Assembly (NCBI GenBank): GCA_006503535.1
Contig: QYRS01000006.1
Coordinates: 1,798,001-1,862,000 of the forward strand
Length of the DNA stretch: 64,000 nucleotides
Source: Arthrinium phaeospermum
Taxonomy: Eukaryota > Ascomycota > Sordariomycetes > Amphisphaeriales > Apiosporaceae
Direction of reading: 5' to 3'
Below, in pieces: positions 1 through 12,758 of this stretch. The position numbers and the translations under genes were made by a program. How positions within the stretch are numbered: the first letter of the stretch is position 1; the number at the start of each line of letters is the position of its first letter. The notes beneath the pieces are model-generated. The model ran no database searches and was not told the origin of the DNA. It saw only the letters and a program-made list of their open reading frames with translations.

Positions 1-182
1 CATCTCACACCTGAGGAACAATTGTCTTCACAAACTCATCTGAAGGACAAACAATTCATACCTGGGAAAACAAAAAGACCTCTCTAGGTTTGAAAACCCT
101 TGGAGCAGATTGACTGAAATAATTCTTCAGCTTCTTCCTTCCCTGTTGATTCCACCACCACAACCACATCTCTTCCGACTCA
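1..182 (+). other. Upstream leader of the first gene
   Basis: No coding frame can be supported here. The last 60 bases are C/T-rich and end directly at the first ATG at 183, so this is probably 5' UTR and proximal promoter. Confidence 0.35.
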
Positions 183-2662
183 ATGTTCGACAGAGCCTAC
201 CAATTTGCCCATCATTACATCGCACTCGTGAAATCACGCGTCACTACAGTCTTCTCGAGAACTGAAACCTTACCAACCACCATTTCTAATCACCACGACA
301 CCATGCCGCTCAGGGTCCTGTGGCCTCGAGAGAGTACGGCGCAAGCCTTCGCTTGGCTCGATCACTGCATCGATACCAACAAGAATTTTACAAATACAAT
401 TGTCGACCGCCTCAACTCCACCACTGACAAGAAGCACTTCAGCAACTGGACACAGGTTTATCTCCACATGGCCAACTATGCCCAAAAGCAAGTTGATGAT
501 CAGACCAGCCCAGAAATCAGAGCCAAGTTGCCGAGCAGACACCGAAAGCAATGTATGGATGCCCTACTGATTGAGGGCACCTCTATCGTACCCAATCTGA
601 CCGGTGATTCTCCGATGGCAAAACTCATCGCGGACATCAAAGCTTCACTGGCCCAGTCCGATGACGCCGGGGACGCAGAAGTGAAGGAAGAGGACGAAAA
701 CGAAGATGCGGGTCACGACAATAATGGCGACGTCTACATGATCGAGAGTGATAGTAACGATGACCAGTCCACTATTTTCGAGTCATCTCAAAGCGAATAC
801 ATGGGAAGCAAGGCCAGAACCCAGGGTGCCGCTGGTCCCAGTACCACGCGGAACTTCCCCAAGAAGCGCCAGCAATCGGTTCGTCACGTTACACCTACCG
901 CATTTGAAATACATCCCTATTTTGAACATTACCAAAATAGGCGTAACATTTCGTTGACGTTTGACTTGGTCAATGCTAACCTGTGTACAGTCTCCCCCGC
1001 ACCTGCCTGCTCCCAAGAGAGTCCGTCTTGCTACACAAACGAACCGAAGTGGAGATCTGAGTGACGATGAGATACAAGGCGAAGGTTCTAACCAAGAGGG
1101 CTTTGTAAGAAGATCTCTCCGTCCTGTTATCCCAGCAAAAGCACCTCAGCCCCGTAAGGCCACTGCACCAAGAATGGGGCAACATCGAGAGCGCCCTGAG
1201 GATGCACCGCTGCCTGCAGCAACGCCTAGCCACGAAGCCCATACTCAGAACACAGTCGAGGAAGGAAAACTACCGCAGGTACCTTCACTCGTGTTACCAC
1301 GAAGTCCCAAACTTCAAGTCCAAATCAGAGGCTTGGACCAACAAGAGCGCGCTCCGTCGTTTCACCCCAGGATGACAATTCCAGAAATCCCCAATGCGCA
1401 ACTTGTTTCTGAGTCGCAGCAGAGAAGCTCAGAGGCCAGCACAGAGATAGCACCAGGAACTGGTTCCGGTCATCCCGAGTCTCATGATATCTCAGTAAGA
1501 GAAGAAAGCGCACTTGCACGAGAGAATGCTAGGCTTTGGCAGATGTACAATCACGAGAAGAACGAGAAGCTGGAGTATAAGAGGACGAGCTCGACGTTAA
1601 GATTGATACTTACGTCACCACACAACAAGGAGCAGCTCTTTGCTGCGAGATACTTGCAGCTGTGCGATCGTTTCAAGACTCGGGATCAGATGAGAGACGA
1701 CTTAAGAGAAGCTGAACTAGGGCTCCCTCAGGTTCGCGACGGCGAGCTGGCGAGTCAGTTCCACGACCTGCAGACCCTCATCCGGAGTGTCTGCCATTCC
1801 ATCACACTCGAGAACTTGGAGCAGACGTTAACCGTATCTTCCAACGATACCATTCGCGACAAGAAAATCGAGCTTCTATGCAGAACGGCCTTCGGTCAAG
1901 GACTCAATGCATGGGACCTGAGCCAGGAAGAAGATGGCGACTTATTCCGAGGGTTCGTTACTGCGCACATATTCCACTTCGTATTCGAGTCCGACTTCCC
2001 GTTGCGGTACTCGGGACACGAAGATAGTGCCATACTGAGAGAATACCGCAATATCTGCTTTGAGCGAGGTAAGTGTCGTCGCAATCAGTTCACCCTGCGT
2101 CCAGAGGTTGTAACCAAGCTAACGTATCTTACCAGATGGTGCAATGGGTCTGTACACCAACGAACGGGTCGCGCTGCAATCCTATCTTAAAGATAAGCAT
2201 CACTGGCACCAGGATGAAAAGAAGCCTTTCCAAGATGCCGTTAGGATGAAGGCTGCAGAACTTGCCCGAGACGTGGCCGAACTGCTGGCGCCGCTGTCCG
2301 TGCCCGTCAACATTGTGGCCAACGGGCTCGAGTCGGCCTACGTTGCTGCGCTGAAGATGAAAGCCAACATGGTTATGAGCAACAAGACCTACATGGCACG
2401 CTTCGTCCGCCCTGATGAGCCTATAGATCCCGACTGCATGGTGGTCGACAACAGCTTCGAGAATCCCAACGCCAGAAACGTAAAACAATGCATGTTTCCC
2501 GTCATATACACAACACCGCTGCCGGACATAGACCATGTATACACCGAGCCGAGTCAGTGTTTGATCAACTACAAGAACTTTTCTGTCTTGGAATCTCAGT
2601 ACGGTCGGCCAAGCATGGCGAAGGGCGAAACCATGCTCTTCAAGGGTATGGTGATTGGTTGA
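183..2662 (+). CDS. Fungal protein of unknown function, paralogue A (787 aa)
   Basis: I do not recognise the function. The model has three exons: 183-942, 992-2068 and 2136-2662. The first intron is 49 nt (GTAACA donor, TGCTAAC branch, ACAG). The second is 67 nt (GTAAGT donor, CTAAC branch, CCAG). The protein has an N-terminal conserved block near residues 41-130 with the pattern FAWLDHCIDT, an acidic and Ser-rich disordered middle (about 160-400), a charged helical or coiled-coil stretch near 420-460, and a C-terminal folded part ending in CMFPVIYTTPL and NFSVLE. The same order of blocks, and the same position and phase of the last intron (a split Asp codon followed by Gly), recurs in the gene at 7289, so the two are paralogues. 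No signal peptide or membrane helix is seen. The start is the first ATG of the frame; an internal ATG at 303 lies just before the conserved block and could be used instead. Confidence 0.7.
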
Positions 2663-3622
2663 AGGAACACGGTATCACGACGGTTGAAACATTTTGGAAG
2701 ATATTCGATCGATATCGATTTGTACATGTAGGAACAGAACCTGCGCCAAAACTAGAGTTGGCGCCAGCTGTGGAAGAAGGAATATCCGTTGAACATGAGT
2801 CGGAAACACCGCAGCACATGCGCTTGGCAAACCTTGGTACATACTATAGATAGTTCCGCCGCAAACCTTGACATTCCCGCCGCGGGAAGGAGCGGCGCAG
2901 CGGCAAATTGACGAAGCTTAGTTGAACCACCTTCGAGTCTTGAGTTGCAAAATGTGTGTTGGCTACGAGGTTGCAGGTCCCATATTAAGTACGAAAACAG
3001 AACAGGACACAACAAGGGTACCAGCAGAGATGGGAACCGGGGCGCTGGCGATGGTGAGACGGTAAGTAGGCTTAAGATAAATATGCAGTCGTCTGGTAAC
3101 AAAGTTTGGTACAGATTGCGAGACAGTGGGGGCCGGCGAAGTAAGCTACATTGGAATGTTTGAATCGGTCAGGCCGTTCAAGACCGGGGGCGTCGGCGTT
3201 GGAATATTCCTCCATCGTGGTATTTGAGCTTGTCCACTGAGGTCACATGCCAAAGTTGCCGTTGGTAGGGAAAGAATTGAGGTGCACCTACGTGTTGGGT
3301 TGAAAGTTCAGTTATGTAGGTAACTAGATAATAATGAAGCTTGAGTATGCCTGAGAAAGACATGGACTTCCTAAGATTGACTGGGACCATTAGGCTTGGA
3401 TGAAGATATGAAGGTGGTTGCTAGCGAGACCTCAGACAGATGGCTAATCTTGCAATCATTGAGCTTTGATACGTAACAAACCCGGTCTGACAGAACGCAA
3501 AGCAGCATGGCGAACAAGCTGTCTCCAATTTGAGTCCACCCCATCATCTTCAACCTTTCCAACATAAGCAACTGATATTGAAATACATGCGACAATCTAC
3601 TCTAGATGGAATCATACCCTGT
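2663..3622. other. Intergenic, convergent 3' ends
   Basis: Space between the end of paralogue A and the inferred 3' end of the Hsp70-like gene. Only short unconvincing frames are present. I see no RNA gene or repeat. Confidence 0.4.
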
Positions 3623-6600
3623 TCACTGCACTCCGGCCGCAAATGCAGATGCAATGTTGATCTGGCATTCTCGCAATGTCCTATCGCCATACTTTGCAAA
3701 GCCTTCGGTACGTTAGCAATCTAGTAGCATCAACTTGAGAAAGCAGGGACAACTCTCACATTGCAAGTCCCGATCTTTCACCTTCATCACCAGGTCGAAC
3801 TCCACCTCGTAATAGTAGTCGCCATCACAGCCTCCAGGTGCTGGTTTGAGCTCGAGCAGCCCTTCGTGTTTCAAGAAGGTCATGTCAACTTCAATCCACC
3901 CGATGTGCTCGCAACCTGGCCATGATTTCAGCACGAGCACGCGCCACATAAGGGGACAATGGGTCAAGTACCTTTGTTTCGTGGGTGAGATTTCTTGTAG
4001 AAGGACTCCGTTGCATGATCTGAGACGTAGAGTCGTTCCCAGACGACCAGATTCGGGTCTGCACAATGCGTCACAAAATGTTGGCATCGGATCGGTTTCC
4101 TCGTCCAATCCTCGGGTATCATGTCGTTCTGTGCCGCGATCACTCCGATCAGTAACGATGCCGGGGCTAGGATGGAACCAAAAGAGAGGGAAGGGAAGAA
4201 GACCTTCTTAATGAACCATTCTATGGTGTTTCGCACATACGGCTCCTTTGTACAAGGGGCCGGTGTGGTACGCTCGTTCGCGTCGTGGTGGTTACGCTTC
4301 TGATGTTTGGAATCGTAAACATCCTTGGGAAGATGACGCAGAAGACCGTATGAAGATCGCGCGAAACGCTGTGGCCCATGTGTTTTGTCGAAAGCACGAA
4401 TTACGGCCCCACTGGAAACTGTAGTTCCGTGGCTACATGAATGTTAGTATGTGAGTCTGAGGCTGCGATCCCAGTTACTGACTTCATCTTTGGGGTTATC
4501 AGTTGTGTGCGCCCTCCGTCGTAGTTTGCCAACGATCGTTTCAGATAGGCCCGAAGGGAACGGGAGGCCGAGAAACCACCTATCAACACAACTTTCTGTG
4601 ACGAGTAAGCAAAGGCACTTTCGTGTTACACCGCATGTTACTGGTCGTTGCTTTGCCTACATCTGCTCGGTTGCCTCTTGCTTTGCATGATTTGAGTTGT
4701 CCCTCAACCAGTGCCCATATCGCATGGAAGCATTTCAGGAATATTTGTCGGATATCTTCACTACGGCGAGTTTGTTAACGCTTAATCAGAGTGGTGGTTC
4801 TCGGGTGCGCCCAACTTACTAGGGGACTATCACATAGTCGTTGGCGAAGCCATTCGCTCTGTCGTCTATCACCCCATTGGTCCGTATATGGCGATACCTC
4901 GGAGATGGACCCTCATAGATATCAAAGCTTCGCTTCAACTCGAATTCAAAATGGGTCCAAGTTATCTCTTCTGCTTTGCGTTGCAGAAACTCGTCGTCCT
5001 TTTTACTCATCTCTCTGTGCTTCTTCAATAGACCAAGTATGTAAGCTTGGAAACTCTCATTCAAGAAGCCTGAGCCACACATTCCGCCTATATGAGTTAG
5101 AACGGGTTAGAGTGCATGGATTGATTATGAAAGGCTCATAGATAGAGTTTATGATCTTACCGCTAGGCGGGGCGCCCTCTTCTTTCAGCCGGAGTGGCTC
5201 TTCGTAACTGACAAGATACGTTATCAAGTCGACTGTTCCAGCGCCTAACAACATGTCAGTTATCTTATTCCGTTAATTATGTGATGTTGTTGAAACGGGC
5301 TTCCAACCGGCGTCAACAAATACTAGTCGATGGCCTGTCTGGTTTGAATCGTCAGCAACGGTCGAATGGGAGGAGGCGTACTTCTGCTCACCCTGATTTC
5401 GACATGTTCTCGCAAAACTATTTCTGCGGCGGCTTCCGGTTCCGATACAATGAACAGGTTTTTGATGGAGTTGTGCTCGACTTCGACTCCTTCGAATTTG
5501 GCAGACTCAAATGCCTTAGCTAGTGCAAGGTGCATTTTCCGGCAAGCCTTCTGTGACCAGATTGTCGGGATACACATGACAATTTCCTTATCAGTGCCAG
5601 CGTAGTGGCCTTTTTCTTCGAGCGAATTTCTGACGTGCGCAACGAAAGGTGTAAGGAAATCGACGATGAGATCAATCGGTTTCTTTCTTCTTCCCCTAGA
5701 AGCCAAAGTTTCGAGGTCACGATGAAGCCTCTCGCGTACACCCGCCGTTTCAACATCATCCTGAAGTAGCAACTTGAACTTCTTGAACTGGACTGTGGAA
5801 ACCTCTAGCCAGGCCTGATGTACACTGTACCCCCACCGATAGCACTCGTTCCGGTCGTGGCGAAGGTCCAAACTGTCGAAAGATGATACAGACTGATTAT
5901 CTCTGTCCCAATCTGGAAATGGGTCATCCTCTTCATCCACACGAGCGCGAGTTTGGCGCGTCATTCTCGCCGGAGGACCGCCCAAGGAATATATGAGCTC
6001 GGTTGGGACTTGGTGAGATGAGACATCGTCTCGATTCCTGTTACATTCGGGGTAATCGTATATTGCCTGGACCTTTTCCAAGATCGAGGTGACACTAGTA
6101 GGTCCTGGCTCAATCAACACATACGAGGCCGACGAGTAGCCAGTACCAAAGTCGAAAGCAAGTATGACACGACTGTGGGTACCAAGGCTACGGGACGATT
6201 GGCGGGACTCTGGCCTGTTAACCTGGATGGCGGATGGCGGATTGAAGAGGGGAGGTGGTGTCATGGTGAATGAGGAACTAGAAAGCGCTGGGCCAGGTCT
6301 CGGGATGGATACATCTTCGATAGAGCGTGGATTCCCTTGAACCACAGCCGGATGTCTTGAGAAATCAGAAAATGTCTGTATTGAAGGTGGTGGCCTGGAA
6401 GGGCCAGCAATAGACCTTGACGGCGCCCGGAAGGGCGAAGGCTTCGGGGTGCAGAATAAACCCGAGCTGGTATTCGACAACCTTGAAGAAGATGTTGATC
6501 TAGCGACGGAGAATGCTCGCCTTTTGGCAGACTCATTGGACGTATTTGAAGCAGGTCTCTTGGTTGATGTTTGCGGTTCTGCGTCAGAGAATCTCAAGGA

Positions 6601-6693
6601 CTCGACCGATCCGGAATCCAGGCTGGGCCTGCGGAATGAAAGGAAAGACCCAGCATTGGAGGTCAATCTGTCCGCAGGGGGTCCCCAATCCAT
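3623..6693 (-). CDS. Hsp70-like ATPase of the fungal divergent type (about 839 aa)
   Basis: Ten exons on the minus strand: 6693-5392, 5338-5308, 5244-5161, 5087-4820, 4760-4661, 4595-4483, 4432-4204, 4128-3972, 3915-3760 and 3702-3623. All nine introns are 50-75 nt and keep frame. Residues 1-175 are Ser/Pro/Arg-rich and disordered. The actin/Hsp70 fold starts at about 176 with VILAFDFGTGYSSASY (phosphate-1 loop). It continues with CIPTIWSQKA, FIVSEPEAAAEIV (connect-1), FVDAGAGTVDL (phosphate-2), GGMCGSGFLNESF and VVLIGGFSASRSL (adenosine loop). The family usually has three Gly in DxGGGTxD; here one is Ala. The part after the ATPase domain is short and lacks the canonical substrate-binding domain, as in many fungal Hsp70-like proteins, so a chaperone role is not assured. 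The start at 6693 opens the disordered region; the frame stays open to 6939. If the last intron is not used, the stop is at 3713. The gene lies between two paralogous genes on the other strand. Confidence 0.8.
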
Positions 6694-7288
6694 CTTTAGG
6701 TCGACCTGGCATATGGAAAGATGTAGGCAATTGGTATTAACGGCAGTACCTCCAAGGCCAACATGCAATGGCAAACCTGGGGCATGGAGCGTGGTAAGGA
6801 TAGAGAAGGAGGTTGATGAAACAGAGACTTTTGGAGAGCAGCCAACGCGACAAACTCTCACCCCCCGGTCTTGCTTACCCTGGAGCTTTGACAAAGCATT
6901 GTCACAGTTTTCATCACTAGGTACATATGGATGAACCAAGGGAACAAGTTTTTTCCAACCAATCCGTCGATGGGCATGTAGCCGGTGGCTGTTGTGTCGT
7001 ACGTGCTAAGGCGGTTTCCAGGTTGCTGGAAGAAGGCGAAGTAAAAAAGCAAACATTGGCAAAGGTCACCAATTGGGCAATTACCCCTGAGACCCACAAA
7101 ATGCAGCCAGCCCTCCCCCGCCGCTTCATCTTAAGCTGCAGTAGGTGCATGTCGAGGCAAAATTGTGATCAATCATTCACAAACATTCACGGCAGTTCTA
7201 ACGCGCCCAAGGTGACGAACACATCATCCCCGGTTGCTCCCATCCATCTCAACTTTGTTCGCATTCGATACTTCAAGGAACACCCAAA
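6694..7288. promoter_or_regulatory. Shared divergent upstream region
   Basis: About 600 bases separate the starts of the Hsp70-like gene (-) and paralogue B (+), so both promoters should lie here. Frames that run through it are extensions of the Hsp70 frame without domain content. No clear TATA box was recognised. Confidence 0.4.
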
Positions 7289-9394
7289 ATGGCGAAGCGG
7301 AAGCGGCAAAGCACCCATAAGGACGACAAAAGCTCCAAGTCGGAACTTACGGTCAGTCGAAAGCGCAATGGGGATCCGAACCCGGTACAAGCCCATGTGC
7401 TGGCTTGGCTTGACCACTGCCTGGAAACTGGGATAACCTTCAGGCAGACAGCAAAAATCTACATGAAGCACATCACCACTCAAGATTTCACTTGGGGCCA
7501 ACTCGATCAGAAGTTGAGGGGAATCATTAAGACATACAATCGACGACCCCCATATACACCTGTTCTTCTGGAGAAGGGAACGACTTGTCTGCATAATTTT
7601 GATGGCACTCAATTGCAGGTCCGTGTCATTGAGATCAGGTCCTCCCTGCCCTCCCGATCGACCGAGATTCTTGGTGAACTGAGCCATGGGTCTGGGTTGG
7701 AAGTGGTCTTGTCTTCCAATGCTGGAATTTCACAGCACACCCTCATGACTTCGAATCAAGCAAATGATTTAGTCAACTTGCCATCAGCAACCTCTGCTCG
7801 ACGTGCGATTTGCGCGGACAGTGAATCCCCGCCATCATCGCCAAGAGCACCGCCACAGCCACTTTTACAGGTACGCAAAACTTTGCCAAATGCCTATTTT
7901 GACCTGAACTCATGACGGGATAGGGTGACAGCGAGACCAGTGCTCTTGAAGGCCGGCACCCATACTTTGAACTCAACGAGACCGTGTCGAACGAGATGGC
8001 AGTCCAAGAAAATGGCGACTTGTTACAAGTGACCTCTGTGGCAGCAAATTACGACTATGTGATATCTCAACAAGGGTCCCAATGCGACCAGAGACCAGAT
8101 GACGATACTGTTGCATCCCCATGCAGCTCTGGTCTATCACCGCCTCCGAGTGACATTGGCTCCGGGCGACTGGTGGACTCTCCCATGGAAAACACACGCT
8201 TTGGTATTGCCGTCGACGAAATCAACAGGAGCCTACACGGTATACACAGTGCACTGGCAAACACAGAGTCCCAGCCGATCCAGTCTTGCAACTGCAGTCA
8301 TGAGCGTGACAATCTTGAAAGATTGGTGCTACAGTTAAAGAGGCAGGTTGCTGACATGCAGAATGCACGGCTGGTTGACGCTAGGATGGGCCAAGGAATC
8401 CACCCGCCAGCGGACCGAGACATCAAGCTTGAGTTCTATCAGCTTCTCTCCGGAATAGATCAAATCTGTTTGTCGTTGGCGAGTGGCGATGAGACTTGTC
8501 CTCCGTTGCCGAACGTATGGGACCGGCAATCTCCTTTGGGCCCGTTGATCCAGAGGGCTTCCACAGCAAACCAGGAGTCCTGGATGGCAATCATTTGCGC
8601 CCAGCCTCCCGGAAAGGTTGAGATATTGCGATGCTTAATAGCCGCGAGTGTTTTCATGAACGTCTTTGAGCATAGTGACCTTGGCTTGCTAGGTGGCAGC
8701 TGTTATCTCCTGGCAAAGTACCGCGAGACTATTCTCCTGCGCGGTGAGCTAGACTCCGTTGCCCCATCATACAAGCAACATACTGACGAACAATTGTAAT
8801 ACAGACGGCCTAGAAGCCTTGAGGAAAACCGACCGTTCAGCTCACGAAAGGGTGAGAGAAGACCCACTGGTGGAATCGCAACTCCAAAGAGCATCAAAGA
8901 CATTGGCTGGCGAGTTGGAGGAAACGCTTTCAACAGTCTGCCAACTTCAGGTTCACGAAGAGAATGATCCTTTCGCGCAGGTTCAACAGACTGCAATGTC
9001 ACCGACACGGTCGATGTTCGAAAAGATCTTTGCCAATGCTCTGAGTCTCAAGGCACTTCTACTGCAGACAGGCCAGAGGTACCGAGCCGACTTCGTCCCG
9101 ACGGGGGCACGCTTTGACCCAAATACCATGAGTCTGGTCGGGTTGGAGAGCATGGAGATGTGGCAGCAAAGCAGGGGACTCGGTGGTAGAGGGGAGGGCA
9201 CGGTGCTGGACCCGCCGCGGGCTGTGAGGTTTTGTGTCTTCCCGGCCATCCATGCGTATCCACTGGAAACAGAATGGGCTTCAAAAGCTGATGCGTCGGG
9301 TTTGACCGTCGACTACTGCAACTTTGTCAGCGTTGACACGTCGGCAGAGGGTACGAGATTGGTGAGCAAGGCAGCCGTGACGGTGTTTGAGTGA
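7289..9394 (+). CDS. Fungal protein of unknown function, paralogue B (663 aa)
   Basis: Exons are 7289-7870, 7924-8743 and 8805-9394, with introns of 53 and 61 nt (GTACGC...ATAG, GTGAGC...ACAG). The protein begins with a basic, possibly nuclear-targeting stretch (MAKRKRQ), then has a block with VLAWLDHCLETG matching paralogue A, a disordered middle, a coiled-coil-like region near residues 319-345 (RDNLERLVLQLKRQVADM), and a C-terminal part with AVRFCVFPAIHAYPLE that aligns with the end of paralogue A. The last intron splits an Asp codon before Gly (D|GLEAL), just as in paralogue A (D|GAMGL). No catalytic motif, signal peptide or membrane segment is visible. The function is unknown; the coiled coil and basic start make a nuclear or scaffold role possible, which is inference only. 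Confidence 0.72.
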
Positions 9395-10441
9395 GGTGTC
9401 GGGGTTATTAGGACAGGATTAGCGTGTAATTTGACAGCTATGGGCACACTTCTGAAGCGTGGAATAAAATAGTTTTCAAAACATTATCCAAGACGAGTCT
9501 CCAATCGCATAGCTTATTCTTAAGTGTTACACCCCCCTTTTCTATCCTCGGTGCAGTGTGGAACGGCGCTTATGTTGGGTGTTCTGAAAACTCAAGAAGT
9601 CTGATATTTGACCGTTCCTGGGCATTTATGTCAGTTATATGTTACACCTTCATAGTATTGGCAGGAATGTTAGCTATTCTGTGACGATCTTCCAACGGTC
9701 TCGCCTGCTCATGGTTAGCGGTTCCGCTGCTTCTCCACAAATCCACGTTCCTCACCATGCGACCCAACCGCGATGACAACCAACGGTAGACCCGCTTCCT
9801 GATTTTGGTATCTCGATGGTTCATTGTTGTATTCCCCCATTGGCCCAATCTTGTTGCCAGGGCATCCGCTAGGTGCCAATGCCAAATCAACCTGACCATT
9901 CCCCCTGGTCTATTCGGCCAACAGCCAGGTGCACGAGGTGTCCCCTTTATTCCACCAAGTAATGGGGCAATGAAGTTGGTTTTCCTTTGGGCATTCCACC
10001 GAATCCAAATATTTCTTGCTTCCTCGAAATATTTTCTACTTTTGAACCTTGAGCATCCACAGGACACAGTGGCAGGAAGATGTAGCAACCCAACGACTCC
10101 ATCGGCGATCTGCTTCGTTAGCTCAGTTTGTTGTATACTGTCTGAAATATGCTCAGTCTTTGTCTTCATCATCACCTGGGCCCAGATGGGGTTTCCCGTT
10201 TGGAAGACGTTGGTCAACAGGACGGGGAAATCAAAGAGATGATGCCTACATCATAGTATCGGGGCAACAGCCAACATCTTCACGGATGCGGAAGCATGGA
10301 AATCATAGCGACTATTCCATCTCAGTCTCGGGGTATATAGACGACTGTAGTCACGTCTCGTCTACCTACCAAAATTTGACATGACAATCTACACAGCCAC
10401 GCATACACACATACAATACACTCTGGAAAATAGTTTCAACC
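9395..10441. other. Intergenic, no supported gene
   Basis: Overlapping open frames exist on both strands (about 190 codons minus, 145 plus), but neither shows a recognisable domain or splice structure. I cannot say which, if any, is real. Confidence 0.3.
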
Positions 10442-11551
10442 ATGGCTAGGTTAGGAGAACACACAGTACACTATAGACTTACCAAAAACGATTTCGTGTG
10501 TATATCCAGCTTCGTCACGACGGGCCCAAACACGTCGGGTCCTGAGGGTGGCATGTAGCAGGTCAAACCCACCGAATGGCAACCTTGGGATGATTTCAAC
10601 TATTCGACGCTGGCGAGCATCTTCAAGAAAGAGCTCGAAGCTAAGTTTACCGGTTCCCCGGCAGCGGAGCCGTTGGATATGACACGAATTGTCTTCAACG
10701 AGCGGTCCTTGGACGGCTATATCCGCTGGGGAATTATCGAGGCCGTCAACGAGGCACTTCATAGCGTACGGGGGAGGAAAGCAAATCATATCGGTGATGG
10801 GGCCCGACTGGTGGCAAACAACAAAGTTAAGGATAAGAAGGATAAGGGGAAAGACGCGGGTTCGTCCACCGAAAAGACCAAAGGGGATTCTCACCTCAGG
10901 CCCGACTGGTCAATGATCCCATATGCTTCTCCCGGGACAGATCTGAGTACTTTGCAGAACTTGATGGTTGGAGATACCAAGCTACACGCAAAGTGGTACC
11001 CTGACATGATCAAGAAAGCCACTGATGGAAAAATAAAGAGTAAGAGTTCAGTGGTACAAGAGTGGAGAAAGGTCCTCTCCCAGGTCACCTCTTACATGGC
11101 CGAGAATAATTGCAGATACGGTTTCATTATCACTGATGCGCACCTTGTCGTACTGCGACTCAGTCTTAGTGACACCACTGCAGGGGGCCAGGCATATGGA
11201 AATCCCGAGTACTACGACATCCCTTGGGATGGCGAGAACAAGGAGAATTCGGAAGCAGGGGCCGGAGCCGGGCTTACTCCCAAACTAGCCCTATTCTTCC
11301 TGTCTCTATTGGCATCTTGCGAGGGGAAGACTCACATTGCGTCAAAATACGGCAGAATGAACTGCTGGCAAAAATTGAACCATCCGCGCAGATTCATCAA
11401 CTCCTACACGGGCATAGAAAAGAAGAAACTGGAAGCCGGTGATGAAGAGGAAACTTCATCTGAAGACGAACTCAACGTGACTCCCGATGATCTCGCTAAG
11501 GCTTTGGAGAAGAGGTTGAACTTTCAGGAAGCCCACGGAAAGAAGCAGTAG
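10442..11551 (+). CDS. Fungal protein of unknown function (348 aa), first exon or amber codon uncertain
   Basis: The main exon runs to 11551. Upstream of its first ATG (10679) the frame stays open and protein-like (WQPWDDFNYSTLASIFKKEL) back to a TAG at 10556-10558. It is open again in the same frame to an ATG at 10442. Either a 63-nt intron 10496-10558 (GTGTGT...GTAG) removes the TAG, giving exons 10442-10495 and 10559-11551, or the gene carries an in-frame amber codon. The visible features are a Lys-rich linker (KVKDKKDKGKD), GDTKLHAKW, RYGFIITDAHLVVLRL and YYDIPWD, then a helical part and an acidic tail. This layout resembles the region that precedes kinase-like domains in some large fungal families. 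No kinase motifs are present here, so I give no function. Confidence 0.55.
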
Positions 11552-12649
11552 ACCAAGTGGGCGATTTGATTCTTAGTTCTGGTGTCTGGGAAGGCCTTAT
11601 TTGCAGTCATTTCCGCTCAGTGGTGGGTTTCCTCTTGGAAATCTGGATTCTTTTGGTTAAGTGTCGAGTTCTTTCTTGAATCTCATATGTAGTTCCTGAT
11701 CTCAATTGGTCTACTGACTAACATAATACACTCATTGTAATCGAATATGGGTTTCAAAATGAGATGATTGTAGTGGTGGTAGTAGTATTTAATACACCCC
11801 GCGAAATCCATGTCTTCTGGTACAGGATAGAATGAGCGAAGGCATCTCTTTAATCTGCATTGATAAACACGAAGTGCACCTATTGACGTCTTAGCACGCC
11901 ACTGACTCGAATGGGAAGTTTGAAAAGAAAACCTCTTTCCTCTTCAAGTCCTTCTTGGAAAGCACGTTGCTTCTACGAAGTTTGTTGACTGGCACGACCT
12001 CCTACCAAAAGCGTCAGTCGACAGTCTGGCCTTCTCATCCATATTGCACGGCAGCCGCAAGATGGCTCTGCGATCTAGCAATATGTTATGCTCCACTAAC
12101 TGCTCATCGTAGTCTTCTCGTCGGGAAGAGGTTTAAGTATCTCGCCAAGGCGAATCCCAGTGGCAGTTTCGCCCGTTGGGTCCATGCCAAAGAACCCTTC
12201 GAAGGTAGCCGGGGAGCATGACGGCCGGGCCACTGATACTCAGCGGCGTTCCTTGGAGGCCGGCGCCGGCTCGGTACCAGCATCTACCCACTCTAGCGAA
12301 AGAGTGTCGTGGGCGTGGCATTCGGAACGAGCCGGAACCGGTTGAGGCTGGGCCAAGAGTAACCTACCAGCAGCAGGAGGCGGCGTCAAAAAGCATTCCA
12401 GGCAATCCAAAGAGAGGGAATTGAAATCCGCGACCGATGTGTCCTTGAGCGCCACGGCGCCGACTCTGAATGTGAAGGTGAAATGGAAGGGCTCGGAAAG
12501 GGAGGGCTCGGAAAGTAGGACATGCCATCAGGTATTCAATTGAAAGAAATACGGAAAGGGAAAAAAGAAAAAAAGAAGAATAAAAAAGTAAACAAAATGG
12601 CAAAAGCTCGGCTGCAAGCCCCGTTCGGTGTCCCCCCTCTTTTAAAGAG
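11552..12649. other. Intergenic; purine-rich tract near its end
   Basis: No supported gene. A 12-base unit GGGCTCGGAAAG occurs twice near 12489-12515. An A/G-rich tract lies at about 12545-12598. Read on the minus strand this tract is an oligo-T region downstream of the tRNA-like element, so it could act as a pol III stop. Confidence 0.35.
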
Positions 12650-12758
12650 GTGCCCACAGGGGGGATCGAACTCGAGGGTTGCAGCTTACGAAAACCTCCC
12701 CATCCAGGCGTCCCCGGACAAGGAATTTTACTCCGCGCAGTAACCAACTCGGCCATTG
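12650..12758 (-). repeat. tRNA-like element with pol III A and B boxes (possible SINE head)
   Basis: On the minus strand TGGCCGAGTTGG (12755-12744) fits an A box and GAGTTCGATCCCC (12673-12661) fits a B box, with about 70 bases between them, as in a long-variable-arm tRNA. The ends pair only partly into an acceptor stem and the anticodon arm is poor, so a working tRNA is unlikely. Downstream on the same strand are T-runs (12589-12561). The whole suggests a tRNA-derived short interspersed element or a decayed tRNA. No target-site duplication was identified. Confidence 0.45.

Noticed and set aside
2488..2853. Second frame beyond the stop of paralogue A as a further exon
   Set aside because: The end of paralogue B aligns with the stop at 2662, so extension is not needed and no good donor was found.
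9642..10217. 191-codon minus-strand frame
   Set aside because: No domain, no splice signals, and an overlapping frame of similar size on the other strand; not enough to call a gene.
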